Shown here: one piece after another, positions 1-9,464 of the stretch
Position numbering within the stretch: position 1 is the stretch's first letter
How the letters are laid out: each line of letters begins with the position of its first letter
From: Chitinophagaceae bacterium UBA2791
GTDB lineage: Bacteria > Bacteroidota > Bacteroidia > Chitinophagales > Chitinophagaceae
Reading direction: 5' to 3'
DNA: 64,000 nucleotides
NCBI GenBank assembly: GCA_002352105.1
Contig: DEHV01000044.1
Location: 19,095-83,094, forward strand
The notes under the pieces: generated by a model
What the model was told of the DNA's origin: nothing
The model's database searches: none
Seen by the model: the letters and a program-made list of their open reading frames with translations, nothing else
Translations under genes and position numbers: made by a program

Positions 1-537
1 CTTGGCGATTACGGGGGAGGGATGATGTGGCAAATGCATCAGCCCATTATTGAAAATGGAAAAATGTATGTTTATTATGCCGGATCGCAGGGGCTTCACG
101 GAGAGATATTGGACAGTCGTATGGAGCCAAGACTGGAAGTGGGCAATGAAAGCGTGATCGGAACCCGCATTGGAACATTGCCCTTCTACTCCGCATTGTG
201 CAGGGCTTCCTGGGAGGCGGATCGTATGTATGCGTTGGCGCCTGCCGTAGGCGGACCCACGATAGGCAGGGCCCTAACCAAACCCGAACATTCCGGGAAG
301 GGAGCATTGCTGGTAAATGTGCGGGTACTCAAAGGAGGCGAGTTTCGCGCCGAGCTTACCGATGCAAATGGGAAAGCCATTCCGGGCTTTTCAGCGGCAG
401 AATGCCTTCCTATAACTGGCGATCATCGTCGGGTTGCCCTTCAATGGAAGGGAGGAAAAAAAGCGCCTGTTGATAATGTACGCATCCGGTTTGTATTGCA
501 GCAGGCATTCCTGTATGGATACGACTGGCAGCAATGA
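1..537 (+). CDS. Glycosidase-like protein, C-terminal part (5' end outside window)
   Basis: The frame is open from the first base, so this is the 3' part of a longer gene; the ATG at 22 is probably internal. The last ~75 residues contain DANGKAIPGF and match the tail of the protein at 1441-2985 (DANGKAYPGF), so the two are paralogs ending in the same small beta-sandwich. The upstream part (MYVYYAGSQGLHG) resembles blades of the GH43/GH32-like five-bladed propeller fold. The likely role is extracytoplasmic action on a glycan or glycoside; the substrate is unknown. The stop codon overlaps an ATG (ATGA at 534-537), but the next gene more likely starts at 630. The family call rests on resemblance only. 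Confidence 0.7.
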   Translation, partial: LGDYGGGMMWQMHQPIIENGKMYVYYAGSQGLHGEILDSRMEPRLEVGNESVIGTRIGTLPFYSALCRASWEADRMYALAPAVGGPTIGRALTKPEHSGKGALLVNVRVLKGGEFRAELTDANGKAIPGFSAAECLPITGDHRRVALQWKGGKKAPVDNVRIRFVLQQAFLYGYDWQQ

Positions 538-629
538 GTCCGGCCGCCGGCGACGCGCTGATGATTTTTAGGGATTCAACCCCCATGGGATTTTTAAAAG
601 TTTACTTATTTAAATATTACAGGCAGAAC

Positions 630-1343
630 ATGCAACAACTTAGAAGATCGGATATCAATGAAAGCATTGCGCTTGCGCAAAAAGTGATCGAGCATTTTGG
701 CGTTCACCTGCCATTTTTTGCATACTGGACGCCGGAGCAATGGACAAAAGCGGGAAGCGAATTTGATGAGATACGCGCTTGCATGTTGGGTTGGGACGTG
801 ACCGATTTTGGCAGCAGGGATTTCAAGAATATCGGCAGGATCCTGTTCACGTTGCGAAACGGGAAGCCTAACAACAAAGCCTATCCCAAGGAGTATGCGG
901 AAAAACTGCTTATTGATCCTGAGCATCAGCGGGCTCCGGCGCATTTTCACCGGTCGAAAAGAGAGGATATCATTTGCCGGAGAGGAGGAAACATACTTGT
1001 GCAGCTGACGAAAGCAGATCCTTCCGGAAACCCTTCCGGCGATAAGTTTACGGTTCAGAAAGACGGGCGGACCATACGCCTGTCGCCCGGCGATATTGTA
1101 AGGCTTCGTCCGGGCGAGAGCGTTAACATTCCGCCCCGCACGATCCACCAGTTCTGGGGAGAGGAAGGGACCGGGGTAAAAATGGAGGGCGTAGGGTTTA
1201 CCCTGAGCTCCGAGATCTCCAGCGTATGCGACGACTGGGAAGATAATGTCTTTATGGATAAGAATGTAGTGCGGTTCCCTGCGGTGGACGAAGATGAGGC
1301 ATCCAGGTTCCATCTTTGTCATGAGTACCCCGCGGCGTCATAG
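630..1343 (+). CDS. D-lyxose ketol-isomerase-like cupin protein
   Basis: A cupin enzyme of about 237 residues, close to the usual length of the D-lyxose isomerase family (DUF1498), which interconverts D-lyxose/D-xylulose and D-mannose/D-fructose with a bound divalent metal. Visible metal-site motifs are the HxH in APAHFHRSK, the following acidic residues, and the late His in PPRTIHQFWGEEG, with the cupin signature LSPGDIVRLRPGESVNIPP between them. An upstream in-frame ATG at 534 would add 32 residues with no family counterpart. The start at 630 (MQQLRRSDIN) is preferred because it gives the family N-terminus and follows an A/T-rich stretch. It sits between two glycosidase-like genes, so it probably feeds a released sugar into central metabolism. 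The exact sugar is not proven. Confidence 0.8.
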   Translation: MQQLRRSDINESIALAQKVIEHFGVHLPFFAYWTPEQWTKAGSEFDEIRACMLGWDVTDFGSRDFKNIGRILFTLRNGKPNNKAYPKEYAEKLLIDPEHQRAPAHFHRSKREDIICRRGGNILVQLTKADPSGNPSGDKFTVQKDGRTIRLSPGDIVRLRPGESVNIPPRTIHQFWGEEGTGVKMEGVGFTLSSEISSVCDDWEDNVFMDKNVVRFPAVDEDEASRFHLCHEYPAAS

Positions 1344-1440
1344 CGATGGCGATATTGCTGCTATTCCTTCCAACAAGACATGATCCCATTACAAAGCATC
1401 CCGGTCATAAATGAATCGACCGGCGGTTAAACAATTTGCC

Positions 1441-2985
1441 ATGAAAAAGAACAACACGATCTTATCGATATGGATATGCGCGCTGTACATAAGCTGCCAG
1501 CCTTCCCCCACGCAAACAAAAATGCAGGGTGAAGCTGTTCGTATTGACGGCGAGAGGCAGCTATTCGTGGATGAATATATCGTTGAATCCCTAAGCGGGG
1601 GAGCAGGATACCTGATGCATCAACCGCAAATAAAGGAAATCGTATTTGAAACCGATGCGCCATGGGAAGGCAGCTACAGCAACTATAACAGCATTTTCAA
1701 GGATGGCGATATATTCCGGATGTATTATCGCGGCTGGCACAGAGGCGTCAAAGGGGAGCTTACTCATGATATGGTATGGTGCTACGCCGAAAGCAGGGAC
1801 GGCATCCATTGGGTGAAGCCCAATCTCGGCCTGTTTGAATTTAACGGGTCGAAGGAAAACAATATCATTCTGGCCAGCAGGGATTTCGGAGATTTCAAAT
1901 TCACGTTTGCAGACAACATGACCGTTTTTAAGGACCACAATCCGGATGTGTCGCCCGATGCGCGTTACAAGGCTTTTGTGGATCTCAGAAAACAAAGGCC
2001 CGATTGGAGTCTCCTGGTGTTTCACTCCCCTGACGGCATACGCTGGACCCCGGCCAATGGATCCACTCCGACCCTAACCAAAGATGAAGGTTCGTATGAT
2101 AGCCAGAATACCGCTTTCTGGGATAGCCTGAAAAAAGAATACCGGGCCTATTGGCGTTTTTTTGATAAGGATTCCATCAGGGCGATAAGAACGGGTACTT
2201 CGAAAGATTTTATCCAGTGGGACAACCAAAAAGATATTCAGTATACCGACGGGCTTGAAGAGCCCATGTATACCAATGGGATCATTCCTTATTACCGGGC
2301 GCCGCAGATCTATATAGGCTTCCCCGCCAGGTATCTCGACCGAAAATGGTCTGTTTCCATGAGGGCCCTGCCGGAGCTGAAAGAGCGGGAAGGCAGGAGC
2401 ATCACCAACCCGAGGTATGGGACGGCCATTACCGAAAGCCTGTTGATCGCCAGTCATGACGGGATAACGTTCAAGCGTTGGAATGAAGCTTTTCTCCGGC
2501 CGGGTATTGAGCGCAACGGCACATGGAACTATGGGCACCAGTATATCGGCTGGAGTTTCCTCGAAACAAAGTCCGACCTCGAAGGCGCGCCCAATGAAAT
2601 ATCATTGTATGCCAATGAAGGCTTATGGACGGGAGAGAGCAGCGCATTGCGCCGCTATACGCTTCGCCTGGACGGTTTTGTATCCGTCAATGCGCCGATG
2701 AGCGGGGGGCGACTGCTCACCAAGCCCTTTCTGTTTAAAGGAAAGGAGCTATCGGTGAATTTTTCTACATCGGCGCTCGGCAGCATTCGCGTGGAGATAC
2801 AGGATGCAAACGGAAAAGCTTACCCGGGCTTTGCATTAGATGACTGTCCCCCGGTTTTCGGAGATACGATCGACCGCACAGTTACCTGGAACAACGGAAG
2901 CGACCTGAGCGCGCTGGAAGGAAAAACCGTGCGACTGCTGTATGAAATAAAGGACGGAGACCTATACTCGTTTTATTTCCGCTAG
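1441..2985 (+). CDS. Glycosidase-like lipoprotein (five-bladed propeller type)
   Basis: A protein of about 514 residues. The start at 1441 gives MKKNNTILSIWICALYISC, a lipoprotein signal ending in a Cys lipobox; the upstream ATG at 1411 would put ten extra residues before it. The body has repeated blade-like segments (FRMYYRGWH, YKAFVDLRK, EYRAYWRFF, YIGFPARY), as in GH43/GH32-like propeller enzymes and related uncharacterised families. A C-terminal beta-sandwich of ~90 residues is shared with the truncated gene at 1-537. It is probably anchored to the outer membrane and processes a carbohydrate. The neighbours (isomerase, MFS carrier, aldolase, dehydrogenases) support a catabolic role. Substrate and catalytic residues cannot be assigned from sequence alone. 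Confidence 0.72.
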   Translation: MKKNNTILSIWICALYISCQPSPTQTKMQGEAVRIDGERQLFVDEYIVESLSGGAGYLMHQPQIKEIVFETDAPWEGSYSNYNSIFKDGDIFRMYYRGWHRGVKGELTHDMVWCYAESRDGIHWVKPNLGLFEFNGSKENNIILASRDFGDFKFTFADNMTVFKDHNPDVSPDARYKAFVDLRKQRPDWSLLVFHSPDGIRWTPANGSTPTLTKDEGSYDSQNTAFWDSLKKEYRAYWRFFDKDSIRAIRTGTSKDFIQWDNQKDIQYTDGLEEPMYTNGIIPYYRAPQIYIGFPARYLDRKWSVSMRALPELKEREGRSITNPRYGTAITESLLIASHDGITFKRWNEAFLRPGIERNGTWNYGHQYIGWSFLETKSDLEGAPNEISLYANEGLWTGESSALRRYTLRLDGFVSVNAPMSGGRLLTKPFLFKGKELSVNFSTSALGSIRVEIQDANGKAYPGFALDDCPPVFGDTIDRTVTWNNGSDLSALEGKTVRLLYEIKDGDLYSFYFR

Positions 2986-3021
2986 AAGGGAATATGAATG
3001 ATCTGACGAGACATTAAACAG

Positions 3022-4260
3022 ATGATAGCAGAAAAAAAATATTACAAATGGTTAGTGGTCGCGCTCTTATGCGGCGTGGCTTTCCTGAATTATATGGACC
3101 GCCAGATGCTGACGACCATGCGTCCGGCAATGCAGGTTGATATCGAGGAACTGCAGTCTGCCGCTAACTTTGGCTACCTGATGGGCATATTTCTGTGGGT
3201 GTATGGTTTTGTGAGCCCCGCTGCGGGTATAGCGGCGGACAGGTTCAGCAGGAAATGGCTGATCATCATCAGTCTTTTTGTGTGGTCGGCCGTGACCTTT
3301 GCCATGGGATATGCGAACAGTTTTGAACAGCTGTATTGGTTGAGGGCGTTTATGGGCATCAGCGAAGCGGTGTACATCCCTACGGCCTTATCGCTTATCG
3401 CCGATTTCCACCAGGAGAAGACCAGGTCGCTGGCGATCGGTATTCATATGATCGGCATTTATCTCGGGCAGGCATCCGGCGGCTTTGGAGCTGTTATTGC
3501 AGAAGCGGTTTCATGGCATGGCGCATTTCATTTTTTTGGGATGGCCGGGATCTTTTATTCATTTGTTCTGCTGCTTTTCCTGAAAGACAAAAGGCCCGAC
3601 TTGCCGCAAGCCGCTATAGGAAAGCCCTTGCCCGGGAAGACCCCTACCTTGAAAGCGCTGGCCTTGTTGCTGAGCAATATTTCATTTTGGATCATCCTGT
3701 TTTATTTTGCGGTTCCCAGCCTGCCCGGATGGGCCGTCAAAAACTGGCTTCCGACCCTTTTTGCAGAGAACCTCGGAATACCCATGTCCGAGGCGGGACC
3801 GATATCCACTTTTGCCATTGCCTTCTCCTCCTTTATCGGCGTGATCATCGGCGGTATTTTATCAGACAAATGGGTGCAGAAGAATCTGCGCGGCAGGATT
3901 TTTACCAGCGCCATTGGCCTGGGGCTGACCATACCTTCCCTGTTGTTGATAGGCTTTGGCCATACGCTTTTTCATGTGGTGAGCGCGGCAGTCTGCTTTG
4001 GCATCGGCTGGGGAATGTATGACGCCAATAATATGCCGATACTCTGTCAGTTTGTTTCCGCGCGGCGCCGGGCGACCGCCTATGGCATCATGAATATGAC
4101 GGGCGTGTTTGCCGGGGCCTTTATCACGGGGCTGCTCGGAAGATCTTCTGATGCCGGAAATCTTGGCAGGGACCTGGGGCTGCTGGCGATTATTGTTTTG
4201 GTAGCGGTTACAATACAGCTTGCCTTTTTAAGACCCACGGCAAATGATTTCTCTGACTGA
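3022..4260 (+). CDS. MFS transporter, hexuronate/sugar-acid type
   Basis: A 412-residue polytopic protein with about 12 hydrophobic segments, the normal length for the major facilitator superfamily. The N-terminus (FLNYMDRQMLTTMRPAMQ) and the loop AADRFSRKW after the second helix match the anion:cation symporter group (ExuT, GudP and relatives), which imports hexuronates, aldarates and other sugar acids with protons. It follows the lipoprotein gene by 36 bp and precedes an aldolase gene, as expected for an inner-membrane importer of the cluster's product. The specific solute is inferred from context only. Confidence 0.85.
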   Translation: MIAEKKYYKWLVVALLCGVAFLNYMDRQMLTTMRPAMQVDIEELQSAANFGYLMGIFLWVYGFVSPAAGIAADRFSRKWLIIISLFVWSAVTFAMGYANSFEQLYWLRAFMGISEAVYIPTALSLIADFHQEKTRSLAIGIHMIGIYLGQASGGFGAVIAEAVSWHGAFHFFGMAGIFYSFVLLLFLKDKRPDLPQAAIGKPLPGKTPTLKALALLLSNISFWIILFYFAVPSLPGWAVKNWLPTLFAENLGIPMSEAGPISTFAIAFSSFIGVIIGGILSDKWVQKNLRGRIFTSAIGLGLTIPSLLLIGFGHTLFHVVSAAVCFGIGWGMYDANNMPILCQFVSARRRATAYGIMNMTGVFAGAFITGLLGRSSDAGNLGRDLGLLAIIVLVAVTIQLAFLRPTANDFSD

Positions 4261-4371
4261 ATAAAAAGATAAATCCATGGCATGGAGCATAAAGATCTCA
4301 GGTCAAATGACGTCCATAACGACGAGACCTTATGCGCAATGGCATCTGGATAAAAACTAAAAAGAATACGC

Positions 4372-5298
4372 ATGAAGAAAAGCAAGATAGAAGGAATGGT
4401 GGCCGCGGCCTTTACGCCGATGAAGGCACCGGGAGATATTGATTTGGAGCGGATACCCGCATTAACAGATCATTTGATCCGGCAGAAGGTACAGGGGATC
4501 TACGTCTGCGGCAGTACCGGCGAAGGGCCTTCCCTGACCGGGGCGGAGCGAAAAGCGGTGGCGGAAGCCTTTGTGAGGGCTTCCCGAAAAAGGGTCCCTG
4601 TGCTGGTGCATGTGGGGCACAACAGCGTAAGGGAAGCAAGGGAGCTGTCCGCTCATGCGCGGGAGATCGGCGCCGATTATATTTCTTCCGTAGCGCCTTC
4701 TTATTTTAAGATCGGTTCGGTAGAAGGTCTTGTTCATGCGCTCGCTGAAATTGCGTCGGGGGCGCCGGAGCTGCCTTTTTATTATTATCATATTCCGAGG
4801 CTCACCGGTATGGCGGTGAATATGCCTGCCTTCCTGGAACAGGCCGGGCGGTCTATCCCTTCCCTTGCCGGTATAAAATTCACTTCGCCTGAGCTTCATG
4901 AGTACCAGGCTTGCCTGAATGCAGCCGGCGAACAATACGATATCTTATACGGTACTGATGAAATGTTGCTGGGCGCGTTGGCGGTAGGCGCTAAGGGATA
5001 TATCGGAAGTACGTATGGTTTTCTGCCGTTGTTATATCGCCGCCTGAGGGAAAGCTTTGACAGCGGAGACCTGCAAAAGGCGCGGGCGCTGCAGCTGCAG
5101 TCTGTTGACGTGGTCAGGATCATTGTAAAATACGGCGGGTTGGCGGCGCAGAAGGTGATGATGAAATTCTCGGGGGTGGACTGCGGCAATGTGCGCAATC
5201 CTTTGCAGGGACTGTCGGCGGAAGATGAAGCGTCCATGGAGAAGGATCTGCTCAAGGCGGGATTTTTTGATATCGTGTCGGAGATGAATAAGCAATAG
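4372..5298 (+). CDS. DapA/NanA-family aldolase (dihydrodipicolinate synthase-like)
   Basis: A 308-residue TIM-barrel class I aldolase of the DHDPS/N-acetylneuraminate lyase family. Visible motifs are GSTGEGPSLTGAERK near residues 48-61 (pyruvate carboxylate binding), the catalytic Tyr in YYHIPRLTG around residue 139, and the Schiff-base Lys in AGIKFTSPE (Lys169). Family members cleave or make 2-keto acids from pyruvate plus an aldehyde. In a sugar cluster, a 2-keto-3-deoxy-sugar acid aldolase or sialate lyase-like role is more likely than lysine biosynthesis. The gap before it (111 bp) holds no recognisable element. Confidence 0.85.
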   Translation: MKKSKIEGMVAAAFTPMKAPGDIDLERIPALTDHLIRQKVQGIYVCGSTGEGPSLTGAERKAVAEAFVRASRKRVPVLVHVGHNSVREARELSAHAREIGADYISSVAPSYFKIGSVEGLVHALAEIASGAPELPFYYYHIPRLTGMAVNMPAFLEQAGRSIPSLAGIKFTSPELHEYQACLNAAGEQYDILYGTDEMLLGALAVGAKGYIGSTYGFLPLLYRRLRESFDSGDLQKARALQLQSVDVVRIIVKYGGLAAQKVMMKFSGVDCGNVRNPLQGLSAEDEASMEKDLLKAGFFDIVSEMNKQ

Positions 5299-5450
5299 AA
5301 CGCTCCCGGGCCGTATCAGATGCGGGCTGGGGTATGATTTCCCGCTGCGGATGGCGAAGCAATAAATAACTTTCGCTTGTTCGGCAAGCGGCGCGGCATA
5401 GGCGTCATGGTCGATAAAAATGATTGTATACGGTTTAAAAGAAAACAGGT

Positions 5451-6263
5451 ATGGAAAAACATCCAACCGTTCATGAGCTGTTTGATATTACGGGCAAGGT
5501 GTTCCTGGTTGCCGGCGGGGGCCGCGACCTGGGAAAGGATATGGCTGTCGCGTTGGCGGAAGCAGGCGCTACGGGCGTGATCACTTCCCGCAACGAATCG
5601 TTAGCTAAGGCGACTGCAGGAGAAATAACCGGGGCTACGGGTAAGGAGGTGTTGGGGCTGCCGCTCAATGCGGCGCATGAAAATGAAGTGGAACGAGTCT
5701 ACAAAGCGGTCATTGAGCATTTTGGCCGTATAGATATCCTGGTGAATGGCGTGGGCGGCGGCGCCCTGCAACAAACCTCTGCCAGATTTGAAGAGAGTCC
5801 TCTTGAAGCCTGGGAGGGAATGCATCAACTCAATCTTCATACCAGCTTCTTGCTTTGCAAGCATGCTGCCGCGCTTATGAAGAAGCAGGGGTCCGGCGTT
5901 ATCATCAATATAGCGAGTATAGCGGGAGTAATTGGCCGCGATCGCAGGGTGTATCCTGAAGGGATGGCGCCCCAATCGATCAGTTACGCTTCGGCAAAAT
6001 CAGCGGTGATCGGCTTTTCGAGGGATCTGGCTGCTTATCTCGGACCCTATGGCGTCCGGGTAAATACCATTTCTCCGGGGGGATTTCAGCGCAACCAGCC
6101 CGCTGCATTCATTGAAGCGTATTCGAATAAGGTTCCGCTGGGCCGCATGGGGAAGGACGGGGTGGATTTGAAAGGAGCGGTATTGTTCCTGGCAAGCGAT
6201 GCCTCTTCGTATGTTACGGGGCATAATTTGGTAGTGGACGGCGGGTTTACCATCTGGCAGTAG
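5451..6263 (+). CDS. SDR family oxidoreductase
   Basis: A 270-residue classical short-chain dehydrogenase. The N-terminal Rossmann motif is AGGGRDLGK (about residues 21-29). The NG(V)G motif (LVNGVGGG), the catalytic Ser region INIASIAG and the active-site YxxxK in SYASAKSAV are present, and the C-terminus DASSYVTGHNLVVDGG is typical. Such enzymes oxidise or reduce hydroxyls of sugars or sugar acids with NAD(P). In this cluster (aldolase before, Gfo/Idh/MocA after) it likely acts on a sugar or aldonate intermediate. The start at 5451 leaves the usual short lead before the first strand. Confidence 0.88.
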   Translation: MEKHPTVHELFDITGKVFLVAGGGRDLGKDMAVALAEAGATGVITSRNESLAKATAGEITGATGKEVLGLPLNAAHENEVERVYKAVIEHFGRIDILVNGVGGGALQQTSARFEESPLEAWEGMHQLNLHTSFLLCKHAAALMKKQGSGVIINIASIAGVIGRDRRVYPEGMAPQSISYASAKSAVIGFSRDLAAYLGPYGVRVNTISPGGFQRNQPAAFIEAYSNKVPLGRMGKDGVDLKGAVLFLASDASSYVTGHNLVVDGGFTIWQ

Positions 6264-6400
6264 ATGACCAGCGTTCTCCAATAGTATTCAAAGGACACAG
6301 GGGTCAGGGAATATTCAAAGTGGATTTTTCATTTTTCCCGGCAGCGTGCAATCTCTTAAAAGAAATAGTAAAAACATTTTTTGCAAGCAATCATTTTAAT

Positions 6401-7381
6401 ATGGGAACTACAACGAGGGCCCTGGTATTGGGTTTAGGCTCCATAGGCCAGCGGCATGCAAGGTTGCTCTCTGAGCGCGACGATGTGGAACTGAGTCTTT
6501 GCGATATCAGCGCTGAACTGCGCCAACAGGCGGCAGACAGTCTTGTGAGACCGCCCGTTGCCCTCTATTCGTCGTTTGCTGACGCTTTAAAAGCGCAGCC
6601 CGGTATCGCTTTCGTTTGCGTGCCCAATCATTTGCATGTGCCGATGGCGTTAGCCGCTATTCAAAGCGGCGTCGATGTGCTGGTGGAGAAACCGATTTCC
6701 GATTCATTGGAAAAAGCAAGAGAACTGGTAGCTGCGGCGGAAGCCTCCAACCGGTTTCTGCAGGCGGGTTATATGCTTCGTTATGATGAGGGATTGATCG
6801 CGCTGAAAGAGATCGTTGATAAGGGAGGGATAGGGAATCTTGTCGGCGGGCGCGCCATGATCGGAACCTATGTGACCCTGCTGAATGCGAAAGGCACGGA
6901 CCGTATCGATCATCCCAATAGCCTGGTGGTGGATTATACGCATGAGTTGGATTTCATCAGCTGGTTTTTTGGGGAAGTGGAAGATATCATGGCGATGAAG
7001 GCGCGGATGGGCGACCTGGAACTGAAGCCGCATCCCAATATCTTCCAGATCAATTTAAAATTCCGCTCCGGCGCCCTGGTGCAGGCGCATATGGACTATA
7101 TACAGTTTCCCCAGCGAAGGATCTTTGAGGTATATGGCGACAGGGGTACGCTCAGTTACGATTTCATGACGGGTGAGATACGCCATTTTACTTTTCAACG
7201 CGCACATGAATGGACCAACCACAATGTGCTCCCGGTAACGGATCGCTGGGACGACCTGTTTCGTAAGGAGCATGAGTCGGTCCTTAGCAGACGGGCGACT
7301 GGCTTGCCCCCCTTTGTTTCGGGCGCGGATGGTTTGCGGGCATTGGAAATTGCAGAGCAGGTGATCAGGGTTGCCAGGTAA
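6401..7381 (+). CDS. Gfo/Idh/MocA family oxidoreductase
   Basis: About 326 residues from the ATG at 6401. An in-frame ATG at 6320 would add 27 residues with no Rossmann-fold counterpart. The NAD(P)-binding GLGSIGQRH lies at residues 11-19, and the family EKP motif (VLVEKPISDSL) and the C-terminal sheet domain follow. Members oxidise or reduce sugars, inositols and sugar acids. It is the last gene of the + strand cluster; a perfect palindrome 11 bases after its stop may end the transcript. The specific substrate is unknown. Confidence 0.87.
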   Translation: MGTTTRALVLGLGSIGQRHARLLSERDDVELSLCDISAELRQQAADSLVRPPVALYSSFADALKAQPGIAFVCVPNHLHVPMALAAIQSGVDVLVEKPISDSLEKARELVAAAEASNRFLQAGYMLRYDEGLIALKEIVDKGGIGNLVGGRAMIGTYVTLLNAKGTDRIDHPNSLVVDYTHELDFISWFFGEVEDIMAMKARMGDLELKPHPNIFQINLKFRSGALVQAHMDYIQFPQRRIFEVYGDRGTLSYDFMTGEIRHFTFQRAHEWTNHNVLPVTDRWDDLFRKEHESVLSRRATGLPPFVSGADGLRALEIAEQVIRVAR

Positions 7382-7392
7382 GGTTGGATATT

Positions 7393-7410
7393 ATAGACCC
7401 CGGGGTCTAT
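7393..7410. terminator. Palindromic hairpin after the sugar cluster
   Basis: The perfect 18-base palindrome ATAGACCCCGGGGTCTAT lies 11 bases past the stop of the Gfo/Idh/MocA gene and is followed by TTTCT. The GC-rich core and its position suggest a weak bidirectional terminator. The T tract is short and the loop would have to open the central bases. Confidence 0.4.
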
Positions 7411-7523
7411 TTCTGACGGTACAGGAAAGAGAATACGCGTGGCATTTCCCCGGAATACAAAGGATATCTATCTTAGACTGGTATTTATATTGTATTTTCC
7501 GGTTGTATTCATTTTGATATCCT

Positions 7524-9464
7524 TTGCGAAGCAAACCAGTATTTGAGCATCCTGCGCATCGTTATGCATTGAAAGGCTTTACACAATTCCTTTTATGTAT
7601 TCTCCTGTTTGGCATTAAGGCAAGAGCGGCGACGGACAGTATCATTTTTTTTAACCCTTCGGGGGCGGCGATAGGCATGCGACCCTATTTCAGCGTTGTG
7701 GAGGATGAGGCGGTTCGGTATGTTCCCGATGTTCTTTTCGCCCGGCCCGAGCTGTTTACCCCTATCGTTGATTTTAAGCTATCCAAACCCAATAGCGTTT
7801 TTTGGTTGTTTACCCGTATCAAAACCCGGGAAGCAGCCGATGCCGTTCTATCGTTTAAGCACCTCGGTTATGCCGATCTCTATATCATACCCGATACTCC
7901 CGGGGCGGTAGCAATACGCCGGCAGGCTGGGGCGTTCAGGCCGGCAGCGCAGATCAGTCCCGGCGACAGCCGTTTTCATTTTAATATCAAATTGGCGGCC
8001 GGCCTAACTTACAAGATACTTGTCCGCAGCCATCACACCAAGCAATACCGGCCGGTGTTTGATTTTGAGTTGGACGGCCTGTATCAGTTTACGAAGGCCA
8101 AACAGCGGCGGGAACTGATAGATTTCTGGTTTCAGGGCGCTGCATTGCTGTTGTTGCTGTATGTGCTGATCACCTGGGCAACGACCCGCTACAGGCCCTA
8201 CCTGTGGCTGGCGATCTTTATCGCCGGGCTCATGCTGTACAATCTAGCCTTAAGCCGCTACCTTATCGATTGGTTTTTTCCCTCGCATCCTTATTTTGCA
8301 TGGCGGCTTACTATTCATTTTATGCACCTGGCTATAGCGGGGCTTTACCTGTTGATACTTGATTTCTGGAAGATAAAAGAAAAAAGCCGTCAATTATATC
8401 GCTTTGGCAAGGCGGTTTTGTATGGGATCCTATTGCTTTCGACCCTGTCTTTTTTCATCAATACTTATACCGGCAACTTTAGAGTAATGAGCCATATCAA
8501 TGGTTTTTTCCTCGTCGTTCAGGTTTCGTATCTGTCGAGCCTGTTGCTGCTCTGGAAAAGTTTTGACAAACAGGAGCGCTTTCTGGCTTATGGCGTAATT
8601 ATTTACCTGGCGGTTGCCCTCTTTGTTACGTTGGCTTTATTTATTAAAGGAGAGGCGGTATATAGTTTATTCGCGATATTGTCGGGCAGCGTGTTGGTTG
8701 CGGTAAGCCTGCTTTTTTTAACCGGCATCAACGGGAAGCTCTGGCAAAACGAAAAAGACAAAACCCTGTACCTGGCTCAGCTCAACCAGCTGCAGCAGCG
8801 CCAGAACCAGATCCTGGAGGAGAGCGTAATGGAACGCACCCGAGAACTCAACCGCCGGAATGAGCATATTGAATTGTTGATGAATGAACTGAACCATCGC
8901 GTGAAAAACAATCTGCAACTGCTATACAGCCTTAACAGTCTGCAGCGGGCGGGCATCAGGGACGATTATGCAGACAATATACTTAAGGACAATATATCCC
9001 GTATCAAGGCGATGATGCTTGTTAACGACAGCCTCAATCCCGGAAACAACTCAGAGAACAAGACCATTTCCCCGGTAACATTTATTGCCGGGATCGTTGA
9101 GCATTCCAAGAAAATGTTTGCTCAATCAGCGCCGGTGGACATCAGGCTTGCGATAGATGAAGAGTTGGTCTTAAGCGCAACAGCCGGCTTATGCCTGGGG
9201 CTGATTGTTACCGAGCTCATTACCAATTCTTATAAACACGCGTTTTCGGAGCAGCCTCATCCCCGGATAGATATTGAGATCCTGGACGCCGGGAGTTGCT
9301 GGAAAATGAGCTATCGCGACAATGGCGCAGGGATCCGCAATAAGACAGGCGACACGCTCGGCCTGTTCCTTATCGCCGACCTTACCCGGCAATTGAAAGG
9401 GTATTATGATATCGGCGGGCATAGCGGCGTCGGTTATTTTTTCACCTTTCCCAACCCTGCATAG
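7524..9464 (+). CDS. 7TMR-DISM sensor histidine kinase (HisKA_2 type)
   Basis: About 646 residues. Domain order: signal peptide, an extracytoplasmic 7TMR-DISM sensory domain (to about residue 190), seven membrane helices (~200-400), a coiled coil (QLNQLQQRQNQILEESVMERTRELN), a HisKA_2 dimerisation box with the phospho-His in ELNHRVKNNLQLLYSL, and a HATPase domain (ELITNSYKHAF, DNGAGI). In-frame stops leave no ATG start. The start is either TTG at 7524 or TTG at 7569; the latter gives a compact signal peptide beginning MKGFTQFLLCILLFG. The next gene starts on the base after its stop, so the two form a two-component pair. The DISM domain often senses carbohydrates or small ligands, which fits the adjacent sugar cluster (inference). 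Confidence 0.85.
   Translation: MRSKPVFEHPAHRYALKGFTQFLLCILLFGIKARAATDSIIFFNPSGAAIGMRPYFSVVEDEAVRYVPDVLFARPELFTPIVDFKLSKPNSVFWLFTRIKTREAADAVLSFKHLGYADLYIIPDTPGAVAIRRQAGAFRPAAQISPGDSRFHFNIKLAAGLTYKILVRSHHTKQYRPVFDFELDGLYQFTKAKQRRELIDFWFQGAALLLLLYVLITWATTRYRPYLWLAIFIAGLMLYNLALSRYLIDWFFPSHPYFAWRLTIHFMHLAIAGLYLLILDFWKIKEKSRQLYRFGKAVLYGILLLSTLSFFINTYTGNFRVMSHINGFFLVVQVSYLSSLLLLWKSFDKQERFLAYGVIIYLAVALFVTLALFIKGEAVYSLFAILSGSVLVAVSLLFLTGINGKLWQNEKDKTLYLAQLNQLQQRQNQILEESVMERTRELNRRNEHIELLMNELNHRVKNNLQLLYSLNSLQRAGIRDDYADNILKDNISRIKAMMLVNDSLNPGNNSENKTISPVTFIAGIVEHSKKMFAQSAPVDIRLAIDEELVLSATAGLCLGLIVTELITNSYKHAFSEQPHPRIDIEILDAGSCWKMSYRDNGAGIRNKTGDTLGLFLIADLTRQLKGYYDIGGHSGVGYFFTFPNPA

Noticed and set aside
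606..1322. Long - strand reading frame opposite the lyxose isomerase-like gene
   Set aside because: It is the antisense shadow of a recognised cupin gene and shows no family motif.
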